Positions 1 through 6,192 of a stretch of DNA of 9,053 nucleotides are shown here, piece by piece. The first letter of the stretch is position 1. Each line of letters starts with the position of its first letter. Origin of the DNA: Alphaproteobacteria bacterium (GTDB lineage: Bacteria > Pseudomonadota > Alphaproteobacteria > Rhodobacterales > Rhodobacteraceae); the NCBI GenBank assembly GCA_003696705.1, contig RFGD01000375.1, forward strand, positions 1-9,053. The letters run 5' to 3'. Both the position numbers and the translations under genes were made by a program. A model generated the notes under the pieces. The model was not told the DNA's origin and did not search any database. It saw only the letters and a list, made by a program, of their open reading frames with translations.

Positions 1-500
1 ACCTCCGGCTTGACGTCAGGCTTGACGTCCCGGCAGGCCGGGCACCTTCCCTGCACCTCGATACTCGCCCGCTCGACCGCGAAGTCGAGCCTTGCCGCAA
101 CGGCGTCGATTGCCTCCGAGACGCGCGCTTCCGGGATCTCGGCCACCTTGCCGCAGTCGGCGCAAATGAACAGGACCGGCGCGCCCTCATGTTCGGGCGC
201 CATGCAGGCGATGAACGCGTTGAGCCGACGCACCCGATGCGCGAACCCGTGCTGGACCAGAAAGTCGAGCGCACGATAGGCAACGGGTGGCTGATGGCCG
301 AATCCCTCCTTGCCAAGACGCTCGAGAATCTCGTAGGCACCGACGGCCCGGTGCGCTTCGAGGAGGATCTCGAGCGCGCGCCTGCGCACCGGTGTCAGGC
401 GAAGCCCGCGAGCCTTCGCGGCTTCCTCGGCACGGGCCAGCGCCGCCTTGGCGCAGGCGCCGTGCTCATGCTCTCGAAAGGCTTCCCTCGCCCCGGCCAT
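1..500 (-). CDS. zur: Zinc uptake regulator Zur, Fur family (3' end cut by window edge)
   Basis: Fur-family metal-dependent repressor; Zn(II)-loaded Zur binds operators of zinc-uptake genes. Reading leftward from ATG at 500-498, 166 codons are open with no stop before the edge, so the C-terminus is missing. The N-terminal winged helix holds RLTPVRRRALEIL (34-46) and PPVAYRALDFLVQHGFAH (71-88), the Zur-type recognition-helix region. Two CxxC pairs, C113/C116 (CADC) and C153/C156 (CPAC), match the structural zinc site. H88, C99, H104 and E121 align by eye with the regulatory site known from E. coli Zur. The Zur-type VAYRALDFL and FICADCG segments favour Zur over Fur or PerR. It is divergent from znuA across a Zur box, and znuC/znuB would be expected further left, outside the window. 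The Shine-Dalgarno is weak. The visible tail repeats DVKP twice. Confidence 0.93.
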   Translation of the reverse strand, partial: MAGAREAFREHEHGACAKAALARAEEAAKARGLRLTPVRRRALEILLEAHRAVGAYEILERLGKEGFGHQPPVAYRALDFLVQHGFAHRVRRLNAFIACMAPEHEGAPVLFICADCGKVAEIPEARVSEAIDAVAARLDFAVERASIEVQGRCPACRDVKPDVKPE

Positions 501-520
501 GTTGCAGCTTGCCCCGCTGT

Positions 521-543
521 GAAAAGTTACGTTATTACATTAC
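521..543. promoter_or_regulatory. Zur box (operator) between zur and znuA
   Basis: This 23-bp imperfect palindrome reads GAAAAGTTAC, then GTTATTACAT, then TAC. Aligned by eye with the enterobacterial Zur consensus (half-sites GAAATGTTAT and ATAACATTTC), 17 of 22 defined positions agree. It is an AT-rich island in GC-rich DNA, 21 bp from the zur start and 93 bp from the znuA start. A leftward promoter for zur is possible: -35 TTGCAG at 566-561 and -10 TAATGT at 542-537, 18-bp spacing, with the -10 inside the box. A rightward TTGCAG at 502-507 could be the znuA -35, but its -10 would also fall in the box and matches poorly. Repressor bound here would block both directions. The operator is well supported; the promoter elements are tentative. 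Confidence 0.8.
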
Positions 544-635
544 ACGCTCGGGGCGCCGACCTGCAAGGCCCCCGTCACGCAAGGCCCCGTCAAGCTTTCC
601 GGCGAAAGGCCAACCCTCGGCGAAGGAAACGACCC

Positions 636-1514
636 ATGAAATGCATCCGCCATGCAACCGCGATCCTTGCCCTTTGCGTGACAGCCGTCGGCACGGCCGC
701 GCTGGCCGGACAGGGCGACCGCCTGCTCGTCGCCGCCGACATCCTGCCCGTGCACTCGCTCGTGGCCTCGGTCGCCGGAGATGGCGCCGAGGTCGAGCTT
801 CTCCGCGACAGCCGGCAAGACCCGCACGGACACGCAATCCGCCCGTCCGAGATGGCGCGCCTCATCTCGGCCGACCTTGTCGTCTACGTGGGCGCGGCGC
901 TTGAGCCCGAACTTGCGGCGCGCCTTTCGGACGAGCCGGAAAGGGCCCTTCCCCTGACCGACGTGCCGGGCACCCGCCTCAGGGTCTCAGAGGGGGGCGC
1001 CGTCGATCCCCACGCCTGGCTTGCCCCCGGGAACGCGCGGCGATGGACCGAGGCGATCGCCGCGGCGCTGTCACGAAAGGCGCCCGACGCGGCCCGGGAA
1101 TTCGCGAGGAATGCCGAGGCGGCGCAAGCAGCCATCCGTGAAGCCGAGGCGGAGGCGGACCGGGTTCTCGAACCCGTCCGCGGTCTGCGGCTTGCGACGG
1201 GGCACGACTTTCTGGGCTACTATGCCGAAAGCTTCGGGCTGACCATCGCCGACACGCTGGCCCCCGCCGACGACGCGCCGCCGAGCCTTCTGGCCGCCGC
1301 AAGGGTGGCAGCCGAGGTGCGCGCCGGTCGAATCGACTGCCTGGTGGTCGAGCCGGGCGGCACCGCCCGGCTGCCGGCGCCGCTGCGGACCCTTCCGACA
1401 GCCCGGATTGTCGAGGTCGATGTCGTCGGCGTGACCCTCGATCCCGGCCCGTCGCTCTATCCGCGTCTTCTTCGAGACATCGCCGGCCGCCTCAGGCGCT
1501 GCGCCCCTCATTGA
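636..1514 (+). CDS. znuA: Zinc ABC transporter periplasmic substrate-binding protein ZnuA
   Basis: 292 aa. Captures Zn(II) in the periplasm and delivers it to the ZnuBC ABC importer (cluster A-I binding protein). The start is ATG 636, preceded by AAGGAAA. The open frame extends far upstream, but only this start yields a signal peptide: MKCIRH, a hydrophobic core, and likely cleavage after ALA near residue 24. Zinc ligands expected in the family are visible: H64 (DPHGH), H126 (DPHAW), H190 (TGHDFLGYY) and probably D269 (TLDP). C235 (CLVVEPG) and C289 near the C-terminus sit where E. coli ZnuA has its disulfide. The His-rich loop found in many ZnuA proteins between the first two ligand histidines is absent; only about 15 non-His residues precede DPHAW. 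It is divergent from zur across the Zur box, so repression by zinc-Zur is expected. Confidence 0.93.
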   Translation: MKCIRHATAILALCVTAVGTAALAGQGDRLLVAADILPVHSLVASVAGDGAEVELLRDSRQDPHGHAIRPSEMARLISADLVVYVGAALEPELAARLSDEPERALPLTDVPGTRLRVSEGGAVDPHAWLAPGNARRWTEAIAAALSRKAPDAAREFARNAEAAQAAIREAEAEADRVLEPVRGLRLATGHDFLGYYAESFGLTIADTLAPADDAPPSLLAAARVAAEVRAGRIDCLVVEPGGTARLPAPLRTLPTARIVEVDVVGVTLDPGPSLYPRLLRDIAGRLRRCAPH

Positions 1515-1590
1515 CCATTCGGGCGCGCTTGCCGGATCGCGGGCGCGCGACATGAGCTGCGGGCAGCGATCCTGACAAGGCTGGAGGAGA

Positions 1591-1667
1591 TGGCGCGCTG
1601 GGGAGGATTCGAACCCCCGACCCCCTGATTCGTAGTCAGGTACTCTATCCAACTGAGCTACCAGCGC
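1591..1667 (-). tRNA. tRNA-Arg(ACG), with encoded CCA
   Basis: On the minus strand the sequence folds into a complete cloverleaf. The acceptor stem is GCGCTGG/CCAGCGC, followed by discriminator G and genomic CCA (1593-1591). The D-arm is GCTC/GAGT with an AGTTGGATA loop. The anticodon stem is CCTGA/TCAGG with loop CTACGAA, giving anticodon ACG. The variable loop is 5 nt. The T-arm is GGGGG/CCTCC with loop TTCGAAT. A34 would be deaminated to inosine by TadA, so the tRNA reads the CGU, CGC and CGA arginine codons. It is convergent with znuA and lies 64 bp downstream of the kinase stop codon, transcribed in the same direction. Confidence 0.97.
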
Positions 1668-1677
1668 GTCGCCGGGG

Positions 1678-1706
1678 GATGTAGCGCCGCGACCGCCGGG
1701 ATGCAA
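1678..1706 (-). promoter_or_regulatory. Probable promoter of tRNA-Arg
   Basis: On the minus strand, TTGCAT (1706-1701) and TACATC (1683-1678) are separated by 17 bp. The -10 ends 10 bp before the mature tRNA 5' end, giving a leader of only a few nucleotides, which is usual for tRNA genes. The site lies between the kinase stop codon and the tRNA. The -35 fits well; the -10 is a moderate match. Read-through from the kinase operon is an alternative source of transcript. Confidence 0.5.
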
Positions 1707-1731
1707 GAGGCAAATTTCAGTTCTTTCGCGC

Positions 1732-3150
1732 TCACTCCGCCGCTTCGGTCAAGGCGATGCTGCGTTTCGGCAACCTGATGACAAAGGACGTCCCCTCCTC
1801 GGACGTTTCCTCGAGCGCCAGCGTGCCACCATGGCCGCGCACGATTTCCTCGGCGATCGCAAGGCCAAGGCCGGTGCCGTCGCGCCGGGCCCCGCCCTGG
1901 AATGGGCGGAACAGGTTTTCCCGTGCCTTGGGCGGCAGACCCGGACCCGTGTCGCGAACGCGGATCGTCCAGGCCTCGGGCGTATCCTCGACGCTTATGA
2001 CGACGTCGCCGGGGCGCTTGGCCTGTTCGATCGCCTGCCGCGCGTTGCGCACGATATTCTGGAGAACCCGCTGGAACTGCTCGGCATCGGCCCGCACGAC
2101 GGTGTGGGGCGGCACCTCCGAGCGGATCGTGGCCAGGCCCCGTTCGGACGCGGCCAGCTCCTCGGCCTCGACAACCTCGTCGACGAGATCGGCCAGATCC
2201 ACGGGCGCCAGCGAGGGCGGCGCCTCCTCGGCGCGCCCGAAGGCCAGCGTTCCTTCGCACAGATGCACCGCGCGCGTCAGCGAGCGCACCAGCCGGGGCG
2301 CCAGCCGCTTGACGGTGGGATCCTCGCTCAGCTCCATGCGGTCGGCCAGAAGGGTGGCCGATGTCAGGATGTTGCGAAGATCGTGACTGATCTTGGCGAC
2401 AGCGCGGCCAAGCGCGGCCAGATGCTCTTTCTGGCGCAACGCCCGGGTCAGTTGCAGCTGCAGCGTGCGCAACGCCTCCTCGGCGTCGCGGATCTCGCGC
2501 AGTCTCGACCTCGGCTCGATGATGCGCCGTGCGTCCTCGGGGGCCGAGGTATAGGCCTGCATGTTTCGCACGACGCGACGTATCGGCATGACAAGGATCG
2601 CACGCACGACGAAGAACAGAAGCGTCGCGGTGATGGCCGAGATGACGGCGGACAGTTGCAGGATGCGCCATCCGTAGTCGATCATCGCCGCCCGCAGCGG
2701 GGCCGTCGACATCGTCACCTCGATCAGGCGTCCGCCCGACTTGATCGGCTCGCCGATCACCCGGATGACGCTGTCGCCCGAGGCGACAAGCTCGCGCGCG
2801 GCGTCGCGGATGAGCGCGACCGGCCCGGCATCGCGCAGATCGTAGGTCGCCGAGACCTCGGCCGGCACCGTCGTCGACAGGACAAGTTCACGCGCCTTGT
2901 CCCTTTGCAGGACGACGTTGTAGACGCCGGCGGCCGCCAGAAGCTCGGCTTCGACCTCGGGCGAGACGGGCTCGTCCATCGCCGCAAGAACGGCCAGAGC
3001 GGCAATCTGCGCCCTTTCCAGCCGGTCCATCAGGTATTCTGCCCGGAAGCGCGCAATCGACGGCACGAAGATCAGCACTTCGGCCAGCATCACGAAACCG
3101 ACCGTCAACAGGAAGAACCTTCCCGACAGCGAGTTGAGAAAACTTCGCAT
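1732..3150 (-). CDS. Membrane sensor histidine kinase (two-component system)
   Basis: 472 aa. Inner-membrane kinase that autophosphorylates a histidine and passes the phosphate to a response regulator. Domains: TM1 about 11-33; a periplasmic sensor region of about 130 residues; TM2 about 163-186; a short HAMP-like linker; a dimerisation domain with an H-box at 255-262 (SHDLRNIL, phospho-acceptor H256); then an ATPase domain with N-box (NIVRNARQAI, N369), G1 (DTGPGLPP, about 400), F-box (LFRPF) and G2 (GTGLGLAIA, about 425). The start ATG 3150 lies 13 bp after the reductase stop and begins just before TM1. An in-frame ATG at 3264 would lie inside the reductase gene and adds an unlikely N-terminus. 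It is the last gene of the VTT-reductase-kinase operon. No response regulator is in the window, so the partner and signal are unknown. Confidence 0.92.
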   Translation of the reverse strand: MRSFLNSLSGRFFLLTVGFVMLAEVLIFVPSIARFRAEYLMDRLERAQIAALAVLAAMDEPVSPEVEAELLAAAGVYNVVLQRDKARELVLSTTVPAEVSATYDLRDAGPVALIRDAARELVASGDSVIRVIGEPIKSGGRLIEVTMSTAPLRAAMIDYGWRILQLSAVISAITATLLFFVVRAILVMPIRRVVRNMQAYTSAPEDARRIIEPRSRLREIRDAEEALRTLQLQLTRALRQKEHLAALGRAVAKISHDLRNILTSATLLADRMELSEDPTVKRLAPRLVRSLTRAVHLCEGTLAFGRAEEAPPSLAPVDLADLVDEVVEAEELAASERGLATIRSEVPPHTVVRADAEQFQRVLQNIVRNARQAIEQAKRPGDVVISVEDTPEAWTIRVRDTGPGLPPKARENLFRPFQGGARRDGTGLGLAIAEEIVRGHGGTLALEETSEEGTSFVIRLPKRSIALTEAAE

Positions 3151-3163
3151 ACGATCGGCCCCG

Positions 3164-4585
3164 CTAGAAGCGCTGCACCATCCGGACCATACGCCGCACC
3201 CAGCGATTTTCAAACAGTCGGGGCGCGAAATGGGCGCTGACCGCCCGCTTTCCGATGTCGCCAAGGGTCGGATACGGAGCGATCATCCCGGCAATCTGCG
3301 ACAGCCGCAGCCCCGCCGAGATGGCCAGCGCCCAGGGCGCGATCAGCTCGCCGGCATGCGGCCCGACGATGCCGACCCCGACCGGCCGCCCCCGGTGCAC
3401 CATCAGCTTCAGGAAGCCGTCGGTCTCGCGCTCGGCCACGGCCCGGTCGATGTCGGAAAAGGGCACGCGAATGACATCGACCTTCGGACCGAAGCGCGCC
3501 CGCGCCGCCACCTCGTCCAGGCCGACCGCGGCGATTTCGGGATCCGTGAACGTCACCCGCGGGATGTGGTCGTCGCGGACCCGGGCCGGAAGCCCGAGGA
3601 CCGCCCGACGGACCACGATGCCCGCGTGATAGCCGGCGACATGCGTGAACTGCGGACCGCCGACGACGTCGCCCAGCGCGAAGACGCGGCGATTGGTCGT
3701 GCGCAGCCCACGATCCACCCGAATGCCGGCCGGCCCCGCCTCGATCCCGGCGGCGTCGAGACCAAGCTTGCCGACATTCGGTCGCCGTCCGACGGCCACC
3801 AGGATGTGCGATCCCGCGATCGTGCGCCCGTCGGAGAGCGTCGCCGAAATCGCCCCCCCTTCGCCCGTCACGCGCGTGACCGTCCTGCCCTCGACGATCT
3901 CGACCCCCTCGCCGCGCATCCTCTCGGTCACGACGGCGGCAAGTTCCGGATCCTCGCGTCCAAGCGCGCGGTCGGCCTCGATCACCGTCACCCGCGCTCC
4001 AAGCCGGCGGTATGCCCCCGCCAGCTCGAGCCCGATGGGGCCGCCGCCGACGACAAGAAGATGGGCGGGACACGTGTCGAGATCGAAAACCGTCTCGTTG
4101 GTCAGATAGGGAACGTCCGAGAGGCCCTCGATCGGCGGGACGAAGGGGCTCGAGCCCGTCGCGATCACCGTGCGCCGGGGCCGGAAGACATGTCCGCCGG
4201 CCGCCACGTGGCGGGGATCGACGAAATGGCCCGCGGCGCGAATGACACGAACGCCCATGCTCTCGAACCGTTCCTGACTGTCGTGGGGGGCGATCGTCGC
4301 GATGGTCTCGCGGATGTGCTGGCGCACGGCGCCGAAATCCACCGTCGGCGCGACCGGCTTGACGCCGAACGGCGCGCCGGCGCCCTGGCAATGCGCGTGC
4401 CTTGCGGCGGCAATGAGCGCCTTCGACGGCACGCAGCCCCAGTTCAGGCAGTCGCCACCCATGCGTCGGGCCTCGAGAAGGACGACGCTTGCGCCAAGCT
4501 GCGCCGCCCCGGCGGCAACCGAAAGCCCCCCGGCCCCGGCACCGATGACAAGAAGATCCGGGGTTTCAACGTGTCGGGTCATCAT
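3164..4585 (-). CDS. FAD-dependent pyridine nucleotide-disulfide oxidoreductase (MerA/dihydrolipoamide dehydrogenase-like)
   Basis: 473 aa class I flavoprotein disulfide reductase, cytoplasmic, moving electrons from NAD(P)H through FAD to a Cys pair. Seen: N-terminal FAD dinucleotide fold (VIGAGAGG, 13-20); redox-active C46/C51 in GGDCLNWGCVPSKALI; NAD(P)H fold (VVGGGPIGLELAG, 178-190); second FAD motif (VFALGDV, 301-307); C-terminal dimerisation domain. Family members that reduce lipoamide carry an HPT-type His-Glu pair on the partner subunit; here that place reads PYPTLGD (437-443), with no His. True MerA has a C-terminal Cys pair, also absent, as is an N-terminal heavy-metal domain. The substrate is therefore unassigned and the name MerA is not justified. 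Two adjacent ATGs (4585, 4582) are possible, with AAGGA upstream. The start overlaps the VTT gene by 20 bp, suggesting translational coupling. Confidence 0.9.
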   Translation of the reverse strand: MMTRHVETPDLLVIGAGAGGLSVAAGAAQLGASVVLLEARRMGGDCLNWGCVPSKALIAAARHAHCQGAGAPFGVKPVAPTVDFGAVRQHIRETIATIAPHDSQERFESMGVRVIRAAGHFVDPRHVAAGGHVFRPRRTVIATGSSPFVPPIEGLSDVPYLTNETVFDLDTCPAHLLVVGGGPIGLELAGAYRRLGARVTVIEADRALGREDPELAAVVTERMRGEGVEIVEGRTVTRVTGEGGAISATLSDGRTIAGSHILVAVGRRPNVGKLGLDAAGIEAGPAGIRVDRGLRTTNRRVFALGDVVGGPQFTHVAGYHAGIVVRRAVLGLPARVRDDHIPRVTFTDPEIAAVGLDEVAARARFGPKVDVIRVPFSDIDRAVAERETDGFLKLMVHRGRPVGVGIVGPHAGELIAPWALAISAGLRLSQIAGMIAPYPTLGDIGKRAVSAHFAPRLFENRWVRRMVRMVQRF

Positions 4586-5339
4586 GTTCGGCGTCGTCCT
4601 TGTGCATGAGGTGTCGAAATGCCATGGGCAGCGCCGCCAGAAGGCAAAGGCCCAGTATCGGCAGAAGAAAGCGCGGCTCGAAAATGATGGCGAGGTTCGG
4701 CTCGGCCCCGCGGTCGATCAGGCTGCCAAGCCCGGCGCCGACGGACGTGTAGACGATGCAGCCCGGAAGGATGCCGAGGAAGGTCGTCACGACAAAGCGC
4801 CCGAGCGCAACGCCCACCAGGGCCGGCAGGAGATTGGCCAGGAAGAATGGCACGGCCGGGACAAGCCGGATGAGGAAGAGAACGGACCACTCGTTCCGGC
4901 GGATGGCCGCCATCACGCGGGCCGCCTGTCCGCCGCGGGCGTCCATGCGCTCGGCAAGCCAGGGGCCAAGACCCGCCCGTGCGGCGGCGAAGAGCGCCGT
5001 CGCCCCCAGCGACGCGCCCACCGCGTTCATGAGAAACCCCGGAAAGAGGTTGAACAGGAACCCGCCCATCAGCGTCATCATCGTCGCACCGGGCAGCGAG
5101 AGCGCCACGATCACCGCGTAGAGCGTTACGAACAGAAGGGCCGAGACGCCGAAATGCGCGTCGCGAAAGGCGACCAGTTCGTCCCGGTGCGCGCCCAGCG
5201 CCTCGACCGTCAGCTGGTCGCGAAGAAGCACCGCACCCGCCACCGCCGCAAGGGCGATCACCACGATCGGCAGCCGCCGCCAGGGGCGCGCCCCTTCCGG
5301 TTCCTTTCGTTCCAGTTCCTCGTTCACGTCCATCGTCAT
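4566..5339 (-). CDS. TVP38/TMEM64 (VTT domain, SNARE-associated/DedA-like) membrane protein
   Basis: 257 aa polytopic inner-membrane protein. TM1 is about 23-40, and more hydrophobic stretches lie at about 66-82, 86-120, 152-172, 176-205 and 222-241. The VTT core spans about 80-205: LPGATMMTLMGGFLFNLFPG (82-101), then an AAARAGLG loop (118-125), then IRLVPAVPFF (157-166) and GILPGCIVYTSVGAGLG (189-205). These are the GGxxFG-like, RxxPxxPF and GxxPxxxxY...G patterns of the family. VTT proteins are linked to lipid scrambling or transport across membranes in related families; the substrate here is unknown. The start is chosen among close in-frame ATGs at 5348, 5339 and 5333, none with a clear Shine-Dalgarno. 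It is the first gene of the operon and divergent from rpmH. VTT genes next to or fused with this type of disulfide reductase are, from memory, a recurrent association. Confidence 0.88.
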   Translation of the reverse strand: MTMDVNEELERKEPEGARPWRRLPIVVIALAAVAGAVLLRDQLTVEALGAHRDELVAFRDAHFGVSALLFVTLYAVIVALSLPGATMMTLMGGFLFNLFPGFLMNAVGASLGATALFAAARAGLGPWLAERMDARGGQAARVMAAIRRNEWSVLFLIRLVPAVPFFLANLLPALVGVALGRFVVTTFLGILPGCIVYTSVGAGLGSLIDRGAEPNLAIIFEPRFLLPILGLCLLAALPMAFRHLMHKDDAEHDDPTR

Positions 5340-5400
5340 CCCGGGCATCCATCTTCGTGCCCGTCCAACATGCCCATTCGCGGAAGGTTCGAACAGGCCG

Positions 5401-5426
5401 ATCACAACCGATTGATGTTGCGTGAT
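5401..5426. repeat. Imperfect inverted repeat, possible operator upstream of the VTT operon
   Basis: The left arm ATCACAAC (5401-5408) faces the right arm GTTGCGTGAT (5417-5426). The arms are complementary except for two extra bases in the right arm, and 8 bp (CGATTGAT) separate them. It lies 62 bp upstream of the chosen VTT start and about 74 bp upstream of the rpmH -35. It could bind a dimeric regulator or form a hairpin in the leader. No known operator family was recognised. The arms are oriented ATCAC...GTGAT, opposite to a CRP/FNR site. Confidence 0.35.
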
Positions 5427-5499
5427 CGCGGGACCCGGCCGGCTGCAACTGCCGCGCCGCCGGCCCCCGAACCCCGCTCGCTTTTTCCCGCACCGGCAA

Positions 5500-5528
5500 T
5501 TGACTTCGCACACCGGGGCGAATAAAGG
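5500..5528 (+). promoter_or_regulatory. Probable sigma-70 promoter of rpmH-rnpA-yidD
   Basis: TTGACT at 5500-5505 is a near-perfect -35. An AT-rich -10 region at 5521-5528 (AATAAAGG) follows 15-17 bp downstream; the exact hexamer is ambiguous. Transcription would begin near 5535, leaving a leader of about 65 nt before rpmH. This is the only good -35 seen upstream of this operon. Confidence 0.6.
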
Positions 5529-5600
5529 ACGGGCTTCGAATGCAAGGGCTGTCGAATCCTGCCACTGGGGCCGGAAACCAGCCCGGACGGAGTTGAGAAG

Positions 5601-5735
5601 ATGAAGCGCACTTTCCAGCCGAGCAACCTGGTTCGCAAGCGCCGCCATGGCTTCCGCGCCCGCATGGCCACCAAGGCCGGCCGTCTTGTGCTGAAGCGCC
5701 GTCGCGCCAAGGGCCGCAAGGTTCTTAGCGCCTGA
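5601..5735 (+). CDS. rpmH: 50S ribosomal protein L34
   Basis: 44 aa, the usual length for L34. The sequence MKRTFQPSNLVRKRRHGFRA followed by RMATKAGRLVLKRRRAKGRK is the near-invariant basic L34 sequence, a component of the large ribosomal subunit. The start ATG 5601 is preceded by GGAG about 8 bp upstream. It is first in the conserved rpmH-rnpA-yidD operon; rnpA begins 25 bp after its stop, so ribosome and RNase P components are co-expressed. Confidence 0.99.
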   Translation: MKRTFQPSNLVRKRRHGFRARMATKAGRLVLKRRRAKGRKVLSA

Positions 5736-5760
5736 CCGCCTGGCGGCCTCAGACCACCGG

Positions 5761-6192
5761 ATGACACCGCCGGCGGATCCGGACCGACGCGACGCTGCCG
5801 CCGAGGTCGGGGTCCCGCCGGCGGTTTCCGCATGCCTTGAGGTCATGCGCCGGCGCGCCGACTTCCTTCGCGCGGCCCGGGCGCGGCGCATCTCGACCCC
5901 TTCGTTCCTCCTTCAGGCCCGGAAGCGATCGCCCGACGAGGCGACGACCTGCGGGCCCGAGGCGATCCGTGTCGGCTTCACCTGTTCGAAGAAAGTCGGC
6001 AATGCCGTGGCGCGCAACCGCGCCAAGCGGCGTCTGCGCGAAGCCGCGCGGGCGGTCCTGCCCGTGAAGGGCCAGCCCGGCTGGGACTACGTTCTGATCG
6101 GCCGCCGCGACACGACCGCCGCCCGCCCCTTCGAAGACCTCAAGGCCGACCTTGAGCGCGCGCTCGAGCGGCTGCATGATCGCGAACGATGA
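5761..6192 (+). CDS. rnpA: Ribonuclease P protein component
   Basis: 143 aa. The protein subunit of RNase P binds the catalytic RNA and helps remove 5' leaders from pre-tRNAs. The diagnostic RNR motif is present within VGFTCSKKVGNAVARNR (71-87) and continues as AKRRLREAAR (88-97). An upstream FLRAARARR helix (35-43) and the WDYVLIGR strand (108-115) match the family. The N-terminal 20 residues are longer than in E. coli RnpA and poorly conserved. ATG 5761 has no clear Shine-Dalgarno, and the alternative ATG at 5845 would remove part of the conserved start of the domain (LEVMRRRADFL), so the upstream start is preferred. The stop overlaps the yidD start (ATGA). Confidence 0.96.
   Translation: MTPPADPDRRDAAAEVGVPPAVSACLEVMRRRADFLRAARARRISTPSFLLQARKRSPDEATTCGPEAIRVGFTCSKKVGNAVARNRAKRRLREAARAVLPVKGQPGWDYVLIGRRDTTAARPFEDLKADLERALERLHDRER

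Noticed and set aside
189..635. Upstream in-frame extension of znuA (ATG at 189)
   Set aside because: It would run through zur and the Zur box and hide the signal peptide; ATG 636 has a good ribosome binding site and a signal sequence.
1515..1590. Terminator between convergent znuA and tRNA-Arg
   Set aside because: GC-rich hairpins can be drawn (GCTGC/GCAGC near 1557-1568), but no T-tract follows on either strand.
1831..3240. Long plus-strand open frame of 469 codons opposite the histidine kinase
   Set aside because: It is antisense to a clearly recognisable kinase, its translation is low-complexity (rich in Arg, Gly, Asp, His, Gln) with no domain, and such shadows are common in high-GC DNA.
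3151..3264. 38-residue N-terminal extension of the kinase from ATG 3264
   Set aside because: It overlaps the reductase gene in another frame and is not kinase-like; ATG 3150 sits just before TM1.
3164..4585. Calling the reductase merA and the locus a mercury-resistance operon
   Set aside because: There is no C-terminal Cys pair, no heavy-metal domain, and no merR, merT or merP nearby.
3134..4609. Long plus-strand open frame of 491 codons opposite the reductase
   Set aside because: Same reason: a shadow of a gene with complete flavoprotein motifs on the other strand, and no recognisable protein features of its own.
5340..5600. Replication origin beside rpmH
   Set aside because: rpmH lies near dnaA and oriC in some bacteria, but I found no DnaA-box clusters or dnaA gene here.
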